Shown here piece by piece: positions 29,601 to 36,748 of a DNA stretch of 64,000 bases. The notes beneath the pieces were generated by a model. It saw nothing but the letters and a program-made list of their open reading frames with translations. It was not told the origin of the DNA and made no database searches. The position numbers and the translations under genes were made by a program. This DNA comes from Aestuariibacter sp. GS-14 (GTDB lineage: Bacteria > Pseudomonadota > Gammaproteobacteria > Enterobacterales > Alteromonadaceae). The number at the start of each line of letters is the position of its first letter. The stretch's first letter is position 1. The stretch is taken from contig NZ_VHIP01000008.1 in assembly GCF_006494365.1 (NCBI RefSeq), positions 62,001 to 126,000 of the forward strand, given 5' to 3'.

Positions 29601-30038
29601 AATCGCTGTGGGGGCAGTAATATCTGGTGGAATATTAGGAACCGGAATTATTACAACGTCTGTCGACGCGATAGCAGTTGCGCCATCATTGTCAGTTACC
29701 GACACCTGAAGTGAAACTGCACTAGACTGGCTAACGTCCGGTGCAATAAACTCAACAGTACTTCCACTATCGCTGTTCAGCTCTATTGTCGGGCCGCTGC
29801 TTTGAACCCAAAGAAAGGCAGTTACAGTTCCATCAGCATCTGAAGCTGTCGCACTTATTACTACAGCTTGCCCAGATTGGTACTCACCGTGTGAATCAAT
29901 ACTGACCGTCGGTGCCTGATTTATTAGAGGTGCTGGCGAAGGCGTTGCAGACGATGAATCGCCCCCACAGCCGCTTAGAGTTAAAAACGCAACAATTAAA
30001 AAAGCTGATATCTTCCAAATATAAAAGACTTTTGGCAT
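26661..30038 (-). CDS. Large PKD/Ig-like lipoprotein
   Basis: The 1125-residue protein starts with a lipoprotein signal: a hydrophobic helix and the lipobox LSGC with the lipidated Cys24. A Ser/Pro-rich spacer leads to two PKD/cadherin-like beta-sandwich repeats at about 43-130 and 138-227, each with the NQAPTVSID- or IPPDITAPT-type start and an SVTDNDGAT or LTVTDDKAAT end. The remaining 900 residues match nothing I recognise; they include an alpha-rich section near 300-670 and beta-rich C-terminal segments. It should be anchored in the outer or inner membrane facing the periplasm or surface. It is AT-richer than core genes, and another secreted protein of unknown function lies upstream on the same strand. 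Possible roles are adhesion or surface binding. Confidence 0.75.
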   Translation of the reverse strand: MPKVFYIWKISAFLIVAFLTLSGCGGDSSSATPSPAPLINQAPTVSIDSHGEYQSGQAVVISATASDADGTVTAFLWVQSSGPTIELNSDSGSTVEFIAPDVSQSSAVSLQVSVTDNDGATAIASTDVVIIPVPNIPPDITAPTAIEVTAEEIVTFDVSATDDGQIVSVLWEQLSGPAVSLTNAEVLTASFVAPTVEESTVLTFRLTVTDDKAATDSVEINVTVRPRTVVDIKVIIPDDIKNDVVLVTSGYWGDLALDENSQTSVSAKDSAAPTLVLALTASDDVRLMGFAKDNQLENITLSGITTLESLFYMVSDLREYIESANNFDTELATLPEVVAAADFINTNSTWSIDSNNESEQIIAGAIDAAMEYMNANPIDSDTAEKLKLSYEKSVSAFNNDKKHADSFFIGDGRGSISSGILPTYVAEQFNSRLSLYPATSGQGFSFSFSNENWGKTLIGLVTNDPNREEEINLNDKNVIVANSRGFLSRSGDFTFTESSPFEPLGPNNDRYGLYLYGFSIGDYENRPTKGLSAQAYKVALAQSLVLDYAAPILRVATPYFDCFRSLYETTISGPSGPKLVLSQFALDLAVDELDNPLLQQAFTRAYIDELAIEFAPKFYERTLISNAIENLSCIPDDFGNVSRFRRFLSKFGKVIGKFSKILDLTKLGIGLGKVSAEHSVGKSVQFFPINNEHNRTISISPIGTYTGIEPEQAAYLTDSELTQFTSDIAFKYSGDCIAEDSDNLPSTACHGLVYNSDPPYVVDFTVSCENKITTDPQVPEYCGYAEVTHHHINDEIPTEPTLVTEFSNRTIEGDLKFSLSFDTDGEHQGFIDVFDSEGGTSNRHHFALQIKRTQPWVVVTNTGNSFELDGSISNETLIISKPQEFSFNGSQYKLFIRLANLGHASSTYTLSIDGSTRVEIGPYTNYLEPLSAVESGQTSSTTTIELRVSEGFQTLENNVRLIVSGNLSTANAILPNQQTYSTIEIPIQLPPQVLTYDSQLTTTITSKSVGDSDCDFDDEPVGKVESITAVLILDEGRGQATLQLDIEGDGDIVDISGDYDKSTGSISLTNKFSDGSDSFNLLVTEQIQDSIKVIGTAKTVDQVNNGGTCSVDYDVVVEGVLRSGD

Positions 30039-30274
30039 CTGTATGAATCCGCATCCCTGCTCACAATTTAATCACCATGATTACACAAGAAGACATCAAG
30101 TGACAAATAGACATGTGCATTTTTCAAACAGAAATTAGGGTGACTCGTATAAAAAGACGACAGCTGATTATACGCCAAATAAATCTTTCGCCAGAAAATC
30201 AATGCCCTCAAAGTAAACCAATATTCTCTAACAAGTTTACGCAGATAACTTCCGTGCGCTCGTCCTAAGCTCCT

Positions 30275-31885
30275 TTAGTTATTAAAACAATGTTGTCGGG
30301 TGCCATACTTTGTATTTTCAACGTCGTAGCATCGTAATGTGGTTTGCTTTTGATATGGCGGCTTCCAGTTAAAAAGCTCATCGTAATAAGAATCGATTTC
30401 TGACCGACGAGCGGCCTTTCTGATATTCGCCTCTGACCATTCAGCTTCTTGTCGTGCTTGTTCACGCATCTTGCGATTATGGAAACTCTGCCAGGCATTA
30501 CGAGACACTTCTAAACTTTCCGGTGGCAAAACCGTACAGAGATACTTTCCCGGCGCATTCCATTCCTTGAATTTACGTGCCAATACATAAAAATCCTGTT
30601 GAGCCTGAGTCATCTTAGCCCATTCCCAAGCGCCATTTTGCGCAAACCATACTATTGCAAGACAGTTTGAACCTTCACTGTAATTCGCTTCCGAAAACGT
30701 GAAATTTCGCCACATCCACTGCTGTGCAAAGCGCTGCAGTTCATCATCACCCATAGTAATGGGTTTGCTCTCGCGAAATTCGATATCAGCCCCATAAGCC
30801 TCGAACAACTTGGTATCCTGCGCCTCAACCCAACGACTTAGCGCCTCTGGCATGAGCGGACACGCCTGGGCATTTTGGACTGCATTTTCCGCCTTAACGG
30901 CCCACGAAATAGCGTCTTCAGGAATATGCCCTTCAATCCAGCTATATTTGGAACGATTGATTCCATTGATTACATAACTATAAGCAATCTGGCAACCATC
31001 TAAGCTACCGAAACGTTCTTTTTCATTTCGCGCCAGCAGAGTTTCACGACGACTTTCGCGTATTCTGGCAAATTCGCGAGCTTCATATCTTGCGGCCTTT
31101 TCAGCAGCTTCGTTTGCAATTTTTTGCTGCTCGCGTTTGTATGCATCTGTTTCTTTAAGTGCATAGCCTTGTGAGTCGTAGTAATTCTTAAAACTAGTCA
31201 CCAATTCTGCTGGCACCAACTCACAAACTTCTGGACGTGGATTAGGGCTATACTTCCTATTATTAGTTAAGTTATAAACATTCTGCCCCCAATCCTGGTA
31301 CATTTTGAGTTGCTCATCAGTTATATCGGGTCCTTTAACCCGACTCCGTTTACCCCATCGAAGTGTATCTCCTGCAAGAGTACAAATTTCCATCGGCAGT
31401 GTTAATTGCGCTATGCCAGCATCTTCAAATGAAATATTTTCAGCAACATCACCAAAGCAATCTCCAATCTCACTCATGGCAAATCGAATGGCGCTCTTTG
31501 GCGGCGGACTCTGAAAATATCTAAACGTTTCTGTGTCAGGTGTAAAAACTCGTCTTTTAGCTTTAAGCTCTTGTGCAATATTTAAATTTGTTGGCAATCC
31601 ACAGCTTTTTTCGCCATTAAAACAATCAGAGAATTTTTCAAAATCCAGATAGTGAATATTACTGACAAATTGCTTTCCATAGATGTGCCAAGCCAAAATC
31701 ATAGCGCCATCTGAATGATAAGGAAGTGCCATTGCAACAGTCCCAGACTGTTCAAAAAAGTTTTCGGATAGCAAACAAAGGGAGTTCTGCTGATACGGTG
31801 TCCATATTTTGTCGCTGGCTTGAGCCAAACAACTAAGACAAAGGCTTACAATGAAGCCTAATAATCGAATTGACAAATACCTCAT
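30275..31885 (-). CDS. Secreted protein of unknown function
   Basis: The 536-residue protein has a Sec signal peptide (MRYLSIRLLGFIVSLCLSCL, cleavage after AQA near 23). The mature part contains at least eleven cysteines, a charged predicted coiled coil at about 238-285 (YKREQQKIANEAAEKAARYE), and a second charged helix near 470-500. I recognise no catalytic motif. A 236-base gap separates it from the PKD lipoprotein downstream, in which I see no gene. The cysteine content fits a periplasmic or surface protein with disulfides. Confidence 0.65.
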   Translation of the reverse strand: MRYLSIRLLGFIVSLCLSCLAQASDKIWTPYQQNSLCLLSENFFEQSGTVAMALPYHSDGAMILAWHIYGKQFVSNIHYLDFEKFSDCFNGEKSCGLPTNLNIAQELKAKRRVFTPDTETFRYFQSPPPKSAIRFAMSEIGDCFGDVAENISFEDAGIAQLTLPMEICTLAGDTLRWGKRSRVKGPDITDEQLKMYQDWGQNVYNLTNNRKYSPNPRPEVCELVPAELVTSFKNYYDSQGYALKETDAYKREQQKIANEAAEKAARYEAREFARIRESRRETLLARNEKERFGSLDGCQIAYSYVINGINRSKYSWIEGHIPEDAISWAVKAENAVQNAQACPLMPEALSRWVEAQDTKLFEAYGADIEFRESKPITMGDDELQRFAQQWMWRNFTFSEANYSEGSNCLAIVWFAQNGAWEWAKMTQAQQDFYVLARKFKEWNAPGKYLCTVLPPESLEVSRNAWQSFHNRKMREQARQEAEWSEANIRKAARRSEIDSYYDELFNWKPPYQKQTTLRCYDVENTKYGTRQHCFNN

Positions 31886-32195
31886 TCAACTTTCCTTCTG
31901 TGTGAATCGTCCAAATACTACATAACTTTTTAAATTGATGTGACTATTTCACAGGACATACATTCCGCAAGCTTAAAGTCCAGTAAACCCTATTTGAATT
32001 CTCTATGCAAACAAGCACCAGTTGAACGTTAACGTTGGCTGACGCTTTTTCTGCATCTCCCAATCTCTGTTGTTCTGGGTCATGTTCTGTCCAAACATAT
32101 GAGCCACCAGCATGGTTCTGCTGCCAAAAGAAAACATTGATTTGTTCAATCGGTGAGCATAACGTAAATCGGGATAACCAAAAAAAGGAACAATA
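31886..32195. other. Divergent intergenic region
   Basis: This 310-base gap separates the secreted protein (minus) from the amidohydrolase (plus). It should hold both promoters. I see no reading frame or structured RNA that I can support. AAAGGAACA precedes the amidohydrolase ATG. Confidence 0.5.
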
Positions 32196-33578
32196 ATGCG
32201 GTTACTAACGACACTCACTTTGTTAACCGGCTTACTGACCGGCATGCCGTTACAGGCTGAAAATATCGCCCTGGTGGGCGGGCGACTCATCGACGGCACT
32301 GCCGAACAACCTCTACACAACAGCGTGATCCTGGTTAAAGATGGCATCATTGAACAGGTAGGCACGGTAGACTCGTTACCCGTACCTGCTGGCTATCGGG
32401 TTGTGTCTACAGAGGGCCACGATGTACTGCCCGGTTTGTGGGAAAGCCATGCTCACATAATGCTAACCGGCCACGCCAACTATACCCACTGGCAAAAGGC
32501 CTATCGCGACCGTCAGGTTGACGAAATCATGCCAGCCTCACTCGTGCAGTTACTGCTTGCGGGTATTACCAGCGTGCGCGATTTAGGCGCACCGCTTGAA
32601 GACTCCGTGGCGATAAAACAAAAGCTCGCCAAGGGCGAAATTCCCGGGCCGACTTTGTATACCTCTGGCCCATTCCTGCAAGCCAAAGTGGACGACTGGC
32701 AAAAGCATTACCGCTGGGAGGTTACATCAGAGCGTGAAGCCAAAGCGGCAGTTAAACGCCTGCACGATGCGGGAATGGAAATTGTAAAACTTATCGACCA
32801 CGACGACATGCCCCGCCCTGTAGCCCAGGCCATTGTAGACGAGGCTCACCGCCTGAAAATGAAAGTGGTTGCCCATGCCCACAAGCCTGATGAAATTCGC
32901 GTTGGGGTGGAAATTGGTATCGACAACTTTGAGCATACCGGGTTGACCACTGCGCCGGGCTATCCTCAGGATGTATTGGATACCCTGGTTGAGCGCACCG
33001 CAACGGGCATATTTGATGGGTTACTGTTCTGGACACCCACCATGGAAGGGTTATTTACCTACCCTGATCTGGTGAAAAACCCGGAAGCCCTCGACGATGC
33101 CTGCTGGAAGCGCGGGTTAAAAGACGACACCATTGCCGACATCAAGCAATCTATTGCCAAGCCGGGCCACCTTAATTACATGCAGCTTACGCCGCTTCGA
33201 ACCCCTACCATTCGCAATAAGATTAATCAGTTAAAAGAAACCGGCGTCATGATGTTAGTGGGCACCGACTCCGGGATCCCAATGAAATTTCATTGCCAGT
33301 CGACCTGGCAGGAAATGGCGGTATGGGTACATGACATGGGATTTGATGCTATGGACACCATTCGCGCAGCTACGTACTGGCCTGCAGTAATGATGGGCGT
33401 GCAGGACCGCTACGGCTCAGTCACCCCAGGTAAAGTAGCCGATGTTATCGCCGTCCGCGGTGACGTACTGAAATACATGAACCTGGTACGGAACGTAGAC
33501 ATGGTAATGAAAGACGGCGTGATCTTTAAACACAACGGCATTGTAGATGAAGCGCTGCTGCTGAATTTTGGGAAGTAG
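32196..33578 (+). CDS. Secreted imidazolonepropionase-like amidohydrolase
   Basis: The 460-residue protein has a signal peptide (MRLLTTLTLLTGLLTGMPLQ, ending near 21) and an amidohydrolase-superfamily fold. The first metal motif is HAH-like, ESHAH with His85 and His87. The bridging Lys is probably in MEIVKLIDHDD, further histidines are in VVAHAH and NFEHTG, and the last metal Asp is in GTDSG. The C-terminal beta domain ends with GKVADVIAVRGDVL. This group includes exported peptidase-like and unknown hydrolases related to prolidase and imidazolonepropionase. The substrate is not predictable. It stands alone. Confidence 0.88.
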   Translation: MRLLTTLTLLTGLLTGMPLQAENIALVGGRLIDGTAEQPLHNSVILVKDGIIEQVGTVDSLPVPAGYRVVSTEGHDVLPGLWESHAHIMLTGHANYTHWQKAYRDRQVDEIMPASLVQLLLAGITSVRDLGAPLEDSVAIKQKLAKGEIPGPTLYTSGPFLQAKVDDWQKHYRWEVTSEREAKAAVKRLHDAGMEIVKLIDHDDMPRPVAQAIVDEAHRLKMKVVAHAHKPDEIRVGVEIGIDNFEHTGLTTAPGYPQDVLDTLVERTATGIFDGLLFWTPTMEGLFTYPDLVKNPEALDDACWKRGLKDDTIADIKQSIAKPGHLNYMQLTPLRTPTIRNKINQLKETGVMMLVGTDSGIPMKFHCQSTWQEMAVWVHDMGFDAMDTIRAATYWPAVMMGVQDRYGSVTPGKVADVIAVRGDVLKYMNLVRNVDMVMKDGVIFKHNGIVDEALLLNFGK

Positions 33579-33632
33579 TAGCGGTTAGGTTTACGGAAAG
33601 TTTCTTAACTATGCTGTTAAAGTTTTAAATCG

Positions 33633-33664
33633 ACTGGCCCCATCGTTACCGATGCCGGGCCAGT
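33633..33664 (-). terminator. Strong hairpin between the amidohydrolase and a small antisense ORF
   Basis: ACTGGCCC (33633-33640) pairs with GGGCCAGT (33657-33664), with an inner ATCG/CGAT stem. It lies right after the stop of the small minus-strand frame at 33671, and on that strand is followed by CGATTT. It may serve both flanking genes. Confidence 0.5.
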
Positions 33665-33670
33665 GGTAAT

Positions 33671-33835
33671 TCAAAGGCTATTAAGACGGTGTCCGCCACG
33701 GAACAATACCGCAATAGCAGTCAGGGTGACCTTACCGATAACAATAATATCTTTCGCCAGCGCTAGGGGTTTCGGCCAGAGTATAGTTGCATTAACTGCC
33801 AGCTTCTGAAAATCACGCCTCCTGACGAAATTCAC
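33671..33835 (-). CDS. Possible 54-residue membrane-associated small protein or remnant
   Basis: On the minus strand an open frame from GTG 33835 to TGA 33671 encodes 54 residues. The N-terminus is basic (MNFVRRRDFQK). A hydrophobic stretch of about 22 residues (LALAKDIIVIGKVTLTAIAV) follows, then a basic tail ending RGGHRLNSL. This looks like a one-helix small membrane protein. The stop is followed within 10 bases by a strong hairpin. The start lacks a good ribosome site, so it could instead be the tail of a decayed gene. I do not recognise the family. Confidence 0.35.
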   Translation of the reverse strand: MNFVRRRDFQKLAVNATILWPKPLALAKDIIVIGKVTLTAIAVLFRGGHRLNSL

Positions 33836-33884
33836 TCACTTAGTACAGCTTTATTGCGGACTATTTTCAGGCATCCTGTTACTA

Positions 33885-33921
33885 CTCATTCAGTGCCTTA
33901 CGCTTCTCATTCAGTGCCTTA
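33885..33921. repeat. Tandem 16-bp direct repeat
   Basis: CTCATTCAGTGCCTTA occurs at 33885-33900 and again at 33906-33921, a period of 21 bases, about two DNA turns. It lies just upstream of the toxin-antitoxin promoter and may be a second regulator site. Confidence 0.6.
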
Positions 33922-33927
33922 TACTAC

Positions 33928-34011
33928 TTTCGAATATTTCGAAAAATTGACTTATTTCGAATATTTCGGATAATGCGTGGTGTTATAAACGAACAGGACA
34001 TTCGAAATACG
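33928..34011 (+). promoter_or_regulatory. Toxin-antitoxin promoter with repeated palindromic operator
   Basis: TTTCGAATATTTCGAAA (33928-33944) is an imperfect palindrome. Its core recurs as TTTCGAATATTTCGGA at 33955-33970 and partly, inverted, at 34000-34011. A promoter-like pair, TTGACT at 33947-33952 and GATAAT at 33969-33974, brackets the second copy with a 16-base spacer. The antitoxin at 34032 has a helix-turn-helix, so autorepression at these sites is likely. Confidence 0.6.
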
Positions 34012-34031
34012 ATTAAATCCGAGGTGCGAAA

Positions 34032-34484
34032 ATGACACGTGTGCAAACACTACCAGATGAGCAAGAGATAGCCCTGGCAAAGTTATCCAGCCAAACTCTC
34101 ACTGCGTTACTCGAGAGTAAAGGCGGTGTGCAGGAGATAAACGTGGTGAGTAAAAATGGCGAAGTTCATCACGTTAAACTCCCAACCAGCGCACTGGCGC
34201 TGATGGTTGAGGTACTGACCCAATTAGGTCAGGGTAACAGTGTGAAAATTACCCCCATTCATGCCGAATTAACCACACAGGAAGCTGCAGATTTGCTAAA
34301 CATGTCACGTCCAACGTTTATCAAACTGTTAGACTCCGGTGAACTCCCTTATTCAAGAACGGGTAACAGGCGTAAAGTCGCGTTTAGCGATGTCATGACT
34401 TACAAACAAAATCTTGATGCCAAGCGTCTGGCTGCGTTGAATGAATTATCTGCACTCGATCAGGAGTTAGGGTTAGGGTATTGA
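34032..34484 (+). CDS. Antitoxin with excisionase-type helix-turn-helix
   Basis: The 150-residue protein has an N-terminal region of unknown fold (1-75) and a MerR/excisionase-type DNA-binding domain at about 80-130: LTTQEAADLLNMSRPTFIKL, then LPYSRTGNRRKV and FSDVMTYKQ. This is the form found in antitoxins paired with PIN-domain toxins. GAGGTG lies 5 bases before the ATG. The stop is followed immediately by the toxin ATG, and repeated palindromes fill the promoter, as in self-regulated toxin-antitoxin operons. In this family the C-terminal tail usually neutralises the toxin. Confidence 0.85.
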   Translation: MTRVQTLPDEQEIALAKLSSQTLTALLESKGGVQEINVVSKNGEVHHVKLPTSALALMVEVLTQLGQGNSVKITPIHAELTTQEAADLLNMSRPTFIKLLDSGELPYSRTGNRRKVAFSDVMTYKQNLDAKRLAALNELSALDQELGLGY

Positions 34485-35087
34485 ATGGCACATTACACTG
34501 TAATCCTTGATGCATGTGTAATGTACCCTGCTCCCTTGAGGAGCTTGTTGTTATATCTGGCTCAGACCGGGCTATTCAGAGCCAGATTCACCAACAAAAT
34601 TCACGATGAGTGGATAAACAACCTACTTAAGAATCGACCGGATCTGTCTTTCGAAAAATTATCCAGAACACGCGCATTAATTAATGCACATATGCCAGAC
34701 TGCTTAATTGAAGGATTTGAACCCTTTGTTGAATCTCTCCATCTCCCCGATCCTAAAGACCGACACGTATTAGCGGCAGCAGTGAAAGGACAAGCAGAAG
34801 GGATCATTACATTCAACCTAAAGGATTTTCCCAATGATGTGTTATCGCCGCTGGGAGTTGTTGCCATTCACCCCGACATGTTTTTATGTGACATGCTGGA
34901 ACTCGATACCGCAGCTGTTTTATTTGCAGCTCAAAATCACAGGCGCTCATTAAAAAATCCACCGATGGATGCGCACAGCTACCTGGATGTCCTGCAAAAG
35001 CAAAATCTACGTAACTTTACATCCCGATTAAAAAAGCTCACGCTTTTGCTGCAATACACCTATAGCTATATGCTGCCTACGTGGTGA
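34485..35087 (+). CDS. PIN-domain toxin (predicted ribonuclease)
   Basis: The 200-residue protein is a PIN-domain protein. The acidic active-site residues appear as Asp9 (VILDACVMYP), Glu42 (KIHDEW), Asp92 (PDPKDRHVLAAA) and Asp114 (TFNLKDFP). PIN toxins are Mg-dependent endoribonucleases that cut tRNA, rRNA or mRNA. This longer variant, with a C-terminal helical extension, belongs with PIN_3-like proteins and not classical VapC. The ATG directly follows the antitoxin stop. The RNA target is not predictable. Confidence 0.85.
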   Translation: MAHYTVILDACVMYPAPLRSLLLYLAQTGLFRARFTNKIHDEWINNLLKNRPDLSFEKLSRTRALINAHMPDCLIEGFEPFVESLHLPDPKDRHVLAAAVKGQAEGIITFNLKDFPNDVLSPLGVVAIHPDMFLCDMLELDTAAVLFAAQNHRRSLKNPPMDAHSYLDVLQKQNLRNFTSRLKKLTLLLQYTYSYMLPTW

Positions 35088-35160
35088 TGTGCAAGCTATT
35101 GACCAACTTCGCCTCACCCACCCACTCCTCAAACCATTGTAAATCACTTGTTACTTTTCG

Positions 35161-35190
35161 TTGACTTTTGCTACGACAAAAGAATAACAT
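35161..35190 (+). promoter_or_regulatory. Predicted promoter of the TRAP transporter operon
   Basis: TTGACT (35161-35166) and TAACAT (35185-35190) are spaced by 18 bases, a plausible sigma-70 promoter. The inferred operator D begins 11 bases downstream, where a bound repressor would block initiation. Confidence 0.55.
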
Positions 35191-35200
35191 GAAACATTAA

Positions 35201-35215
35201 TTTCACAATGCGAAA
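35201..35215. promoter_or_regulatory. Inferred operator site D
   Basis: TTTCACAATGCGAAA, a clear near-palindrome, lies between the predicted -10 and the dctP-like start at 35228. The adjoining GAAACATTAATTTC (35191-35204) is itself an inverted repeat that overlaps it. Confidence 0.55.
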
Positions 35216-35227
35216 CTTAGTGTCGAA

Positions 35228-36241
35228 ATGAATAGATTTACTCACTGTGTTATTGGACTCTGCATAAGCTTATTGCTTATCCCTACATTTGCTCAGGCTG
35301 AGTCGCCCCGCGTGTTGCGTCTGGCGTCCTGGGGGCCGCCTAAACATTACCTGTCGCAGTCGCGCAATGCGTGGATTGAAGCAGTGAACGAACGGGCGGC
35401 GGGTCGCATTCAGATCATTGAATATCCGGGTGGGCAGCTGTATGGCCCTAAAGATATGCACCGTGCCGTAGCGCGTGGGCTCATTGCTATGGGCGTCATA
35501 TTGCAGCCTCGTTTAATGGCTACCGTGCCGTTGTTGCAAGGCGTGTATCTGCCATTTGCCTACGACACCATGGAACAGGCCGCCAATGCCTATGCCGGTG
35601 AGTCGTTGGCAATTATTCAGCAAGCCATGCAGGAGAAAAACCTGCAACTTGTTTACCCGGCATTTAGTGGCGGTGTGCAGGTATTCAGTGCCCAGGGCGG
35701 TATTGATGGCATTGCCGATATTAAGAACCTACGCGTGCTGGCCACCAGCCCGATGGTGACCGACTTACTGCATAAATTAGAAGCCGCGCCCGATACCTCA
35801 ATTCCTCAAAGTGAACAATACATGGCGCTGAAACGCGGTGTAGCCGATGCCATGCTGAACGCCGTTGTTACCGGGTATTTTCAGCGCAATCACGAAGTCG
35901 CTCCGTTTGTTACTTTAACCGATATGAGCTTCCCTACTGTGCTGATGACGGTAAATCTGGACGTGTGGAATTCGCTGCCTGAAGACATTCAACAGATCAT
36001 GCTGGAAGAAGGCGAGAAGCAAAAAGCCTACTCCCTTGGCGCGTCAGCGGCCATGGAGGCGCACTTTAAGCAGGTGATCAGCGAGAACGGTGGCAAGGTA
36101 TCGGCCCTGCCCGCTGGCACACGCTCACTAATACAACAAGCCAGCCAGCAGGTTTGGCAGGAGTGGGCGCAGCGCAATGGCCCTCAGGCCCAGCGCCTGC
36201 TCGAACTTAACTTGCCCCAACCAGCCCCGTCTCAGGAGTAA
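35228..36241 (+). CDS. TRAP transporter substrate-binding protein (DctP type)
   Basis: The 337-residue protein has a Sec signal peptide (MNRFTHCVIGLCISLLLIPT, cleaved after AQA near 24) and the TRAP solute receptor fold: VLRLASWGPP at the start of the mature part, then a VFSAQGGIDGIADIKNLRVL segment and the conserved MNAVVTGY region. DctP proteins bind organic acids in the periplasm and deliver them to DctQM. The two membrane genes follow at 3-base spacing. Inferred operator D stands in its promoter, tying uptake to the catabolic genes. The ligand is likely a carboxylate but cannot be named. Confidence 0.92.
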   Translation: MNRFTHCVIGLCISLLLIPTFAQAESPRVLRLASWGPPKHYLSQSRNAWIEAVNERAAGRIQIIEYPGGQLYGPKDMHRAVARGLIAMGVILQPRLMATVPLLQGVYLPFAYDTMEQAANAYAGESLAIIQQAMQEKNLQLVYPAFSGGVQVFSAQGGIDGIADIKNLRVLATSPMVTDLLHKLEAAPDTSIPQSEQYMALKRGVADAMLNAVVTGYFQRNHEVAPFVTLTDMSFPTVLMTVNLDVWNSLPEDIQQIMLEEGEKQKAYSLGASAAMEAHFKQVISENGGKVSALPAGTRSLIQQASQQVWQEWAQRNGPQAQRLLELNLPQPAPSQE

Positions 36242-36244
36242 CCC

Positions 36245-36745
36245 ATGCAGCTTCATCGTTATTCGTTTCAATACACCATTGATGCCCTATGCAAAGCCGG
36301 CGCATGGCTGGCCGCGTTCTGTTTATTAGTGCTCGCTCTGGTGGTGAGTTACGAAGTTATAGTGCGTTACACCACTGGCGTGTCCAGCAGTTGGATTCAG
36401 GAGTTCTCGGTTTACTTAATGATGGCCGTTGGCTTTTTGGCCGCTGCGTATGCGCTGCAAATGAACAGTCACTTCGCCATTACCTATTTTGTCGATAAGT
36501 TGTCACCGGCTAAGCGCCGCCGACTCACCATTACCACCAACGCAGTGGGTTTGTGTTATTCACTGATGTTTGTGGTGAAAGGCACCGATATGGCCATGGC
36601 CATGTACGCGCTAGGCGATACCAGTACCGGTTTAATGCAAACGCCGTTATGGCTGCCAGCCAGCCTGGTGCCCATTAGCGGTGTCTTGCTGAGCCTGCAG
36701 TTTTTGAGTCACACCATCGACAACATTGCCCAGGGGAGCCACTAA
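36245..36745 (+). CDS. TRAP transporter small membrane subunit (DctQ type)
   Basis: The 166-residue protein has four hydrophobic helices at about 18-40, 50-68, 85-108 and 128-150. It has the DctQ signature around the first loop (VVSYEVIVRYTTGVSSSWIQ) and QEFSVYLMMAVGFLAAAYAL. It forms the membrane complex with the large DctM subunit encoded next. The spacing between the three genes is 3 bases on each side. Confidence 0.9.
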   Translation: MQLHRYSFQYTIDALCKAGAWLAAFCLLVLALVVSYEVIVRYTTGVSSSWIQEFSVYLMMAVGFLAAAYALQMNSHFAITYFVDKLSPAKRRRLTITTNAVGLCYSLMFVVKGTDMAMAMYALGDTSTGLMQTPLWLPASLVPISGVLLSLQFLSHTIDNIAQGSH

Positions 36746-36748
36746 CTT

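Noticed and set aside
32003-32365. 120-codon minus-strand frame before and across the amidohydrolase start
   Set aside because: It covers the signal peptide of the amidohydrolase in antisense, has no ribosome site and no recognisable family.
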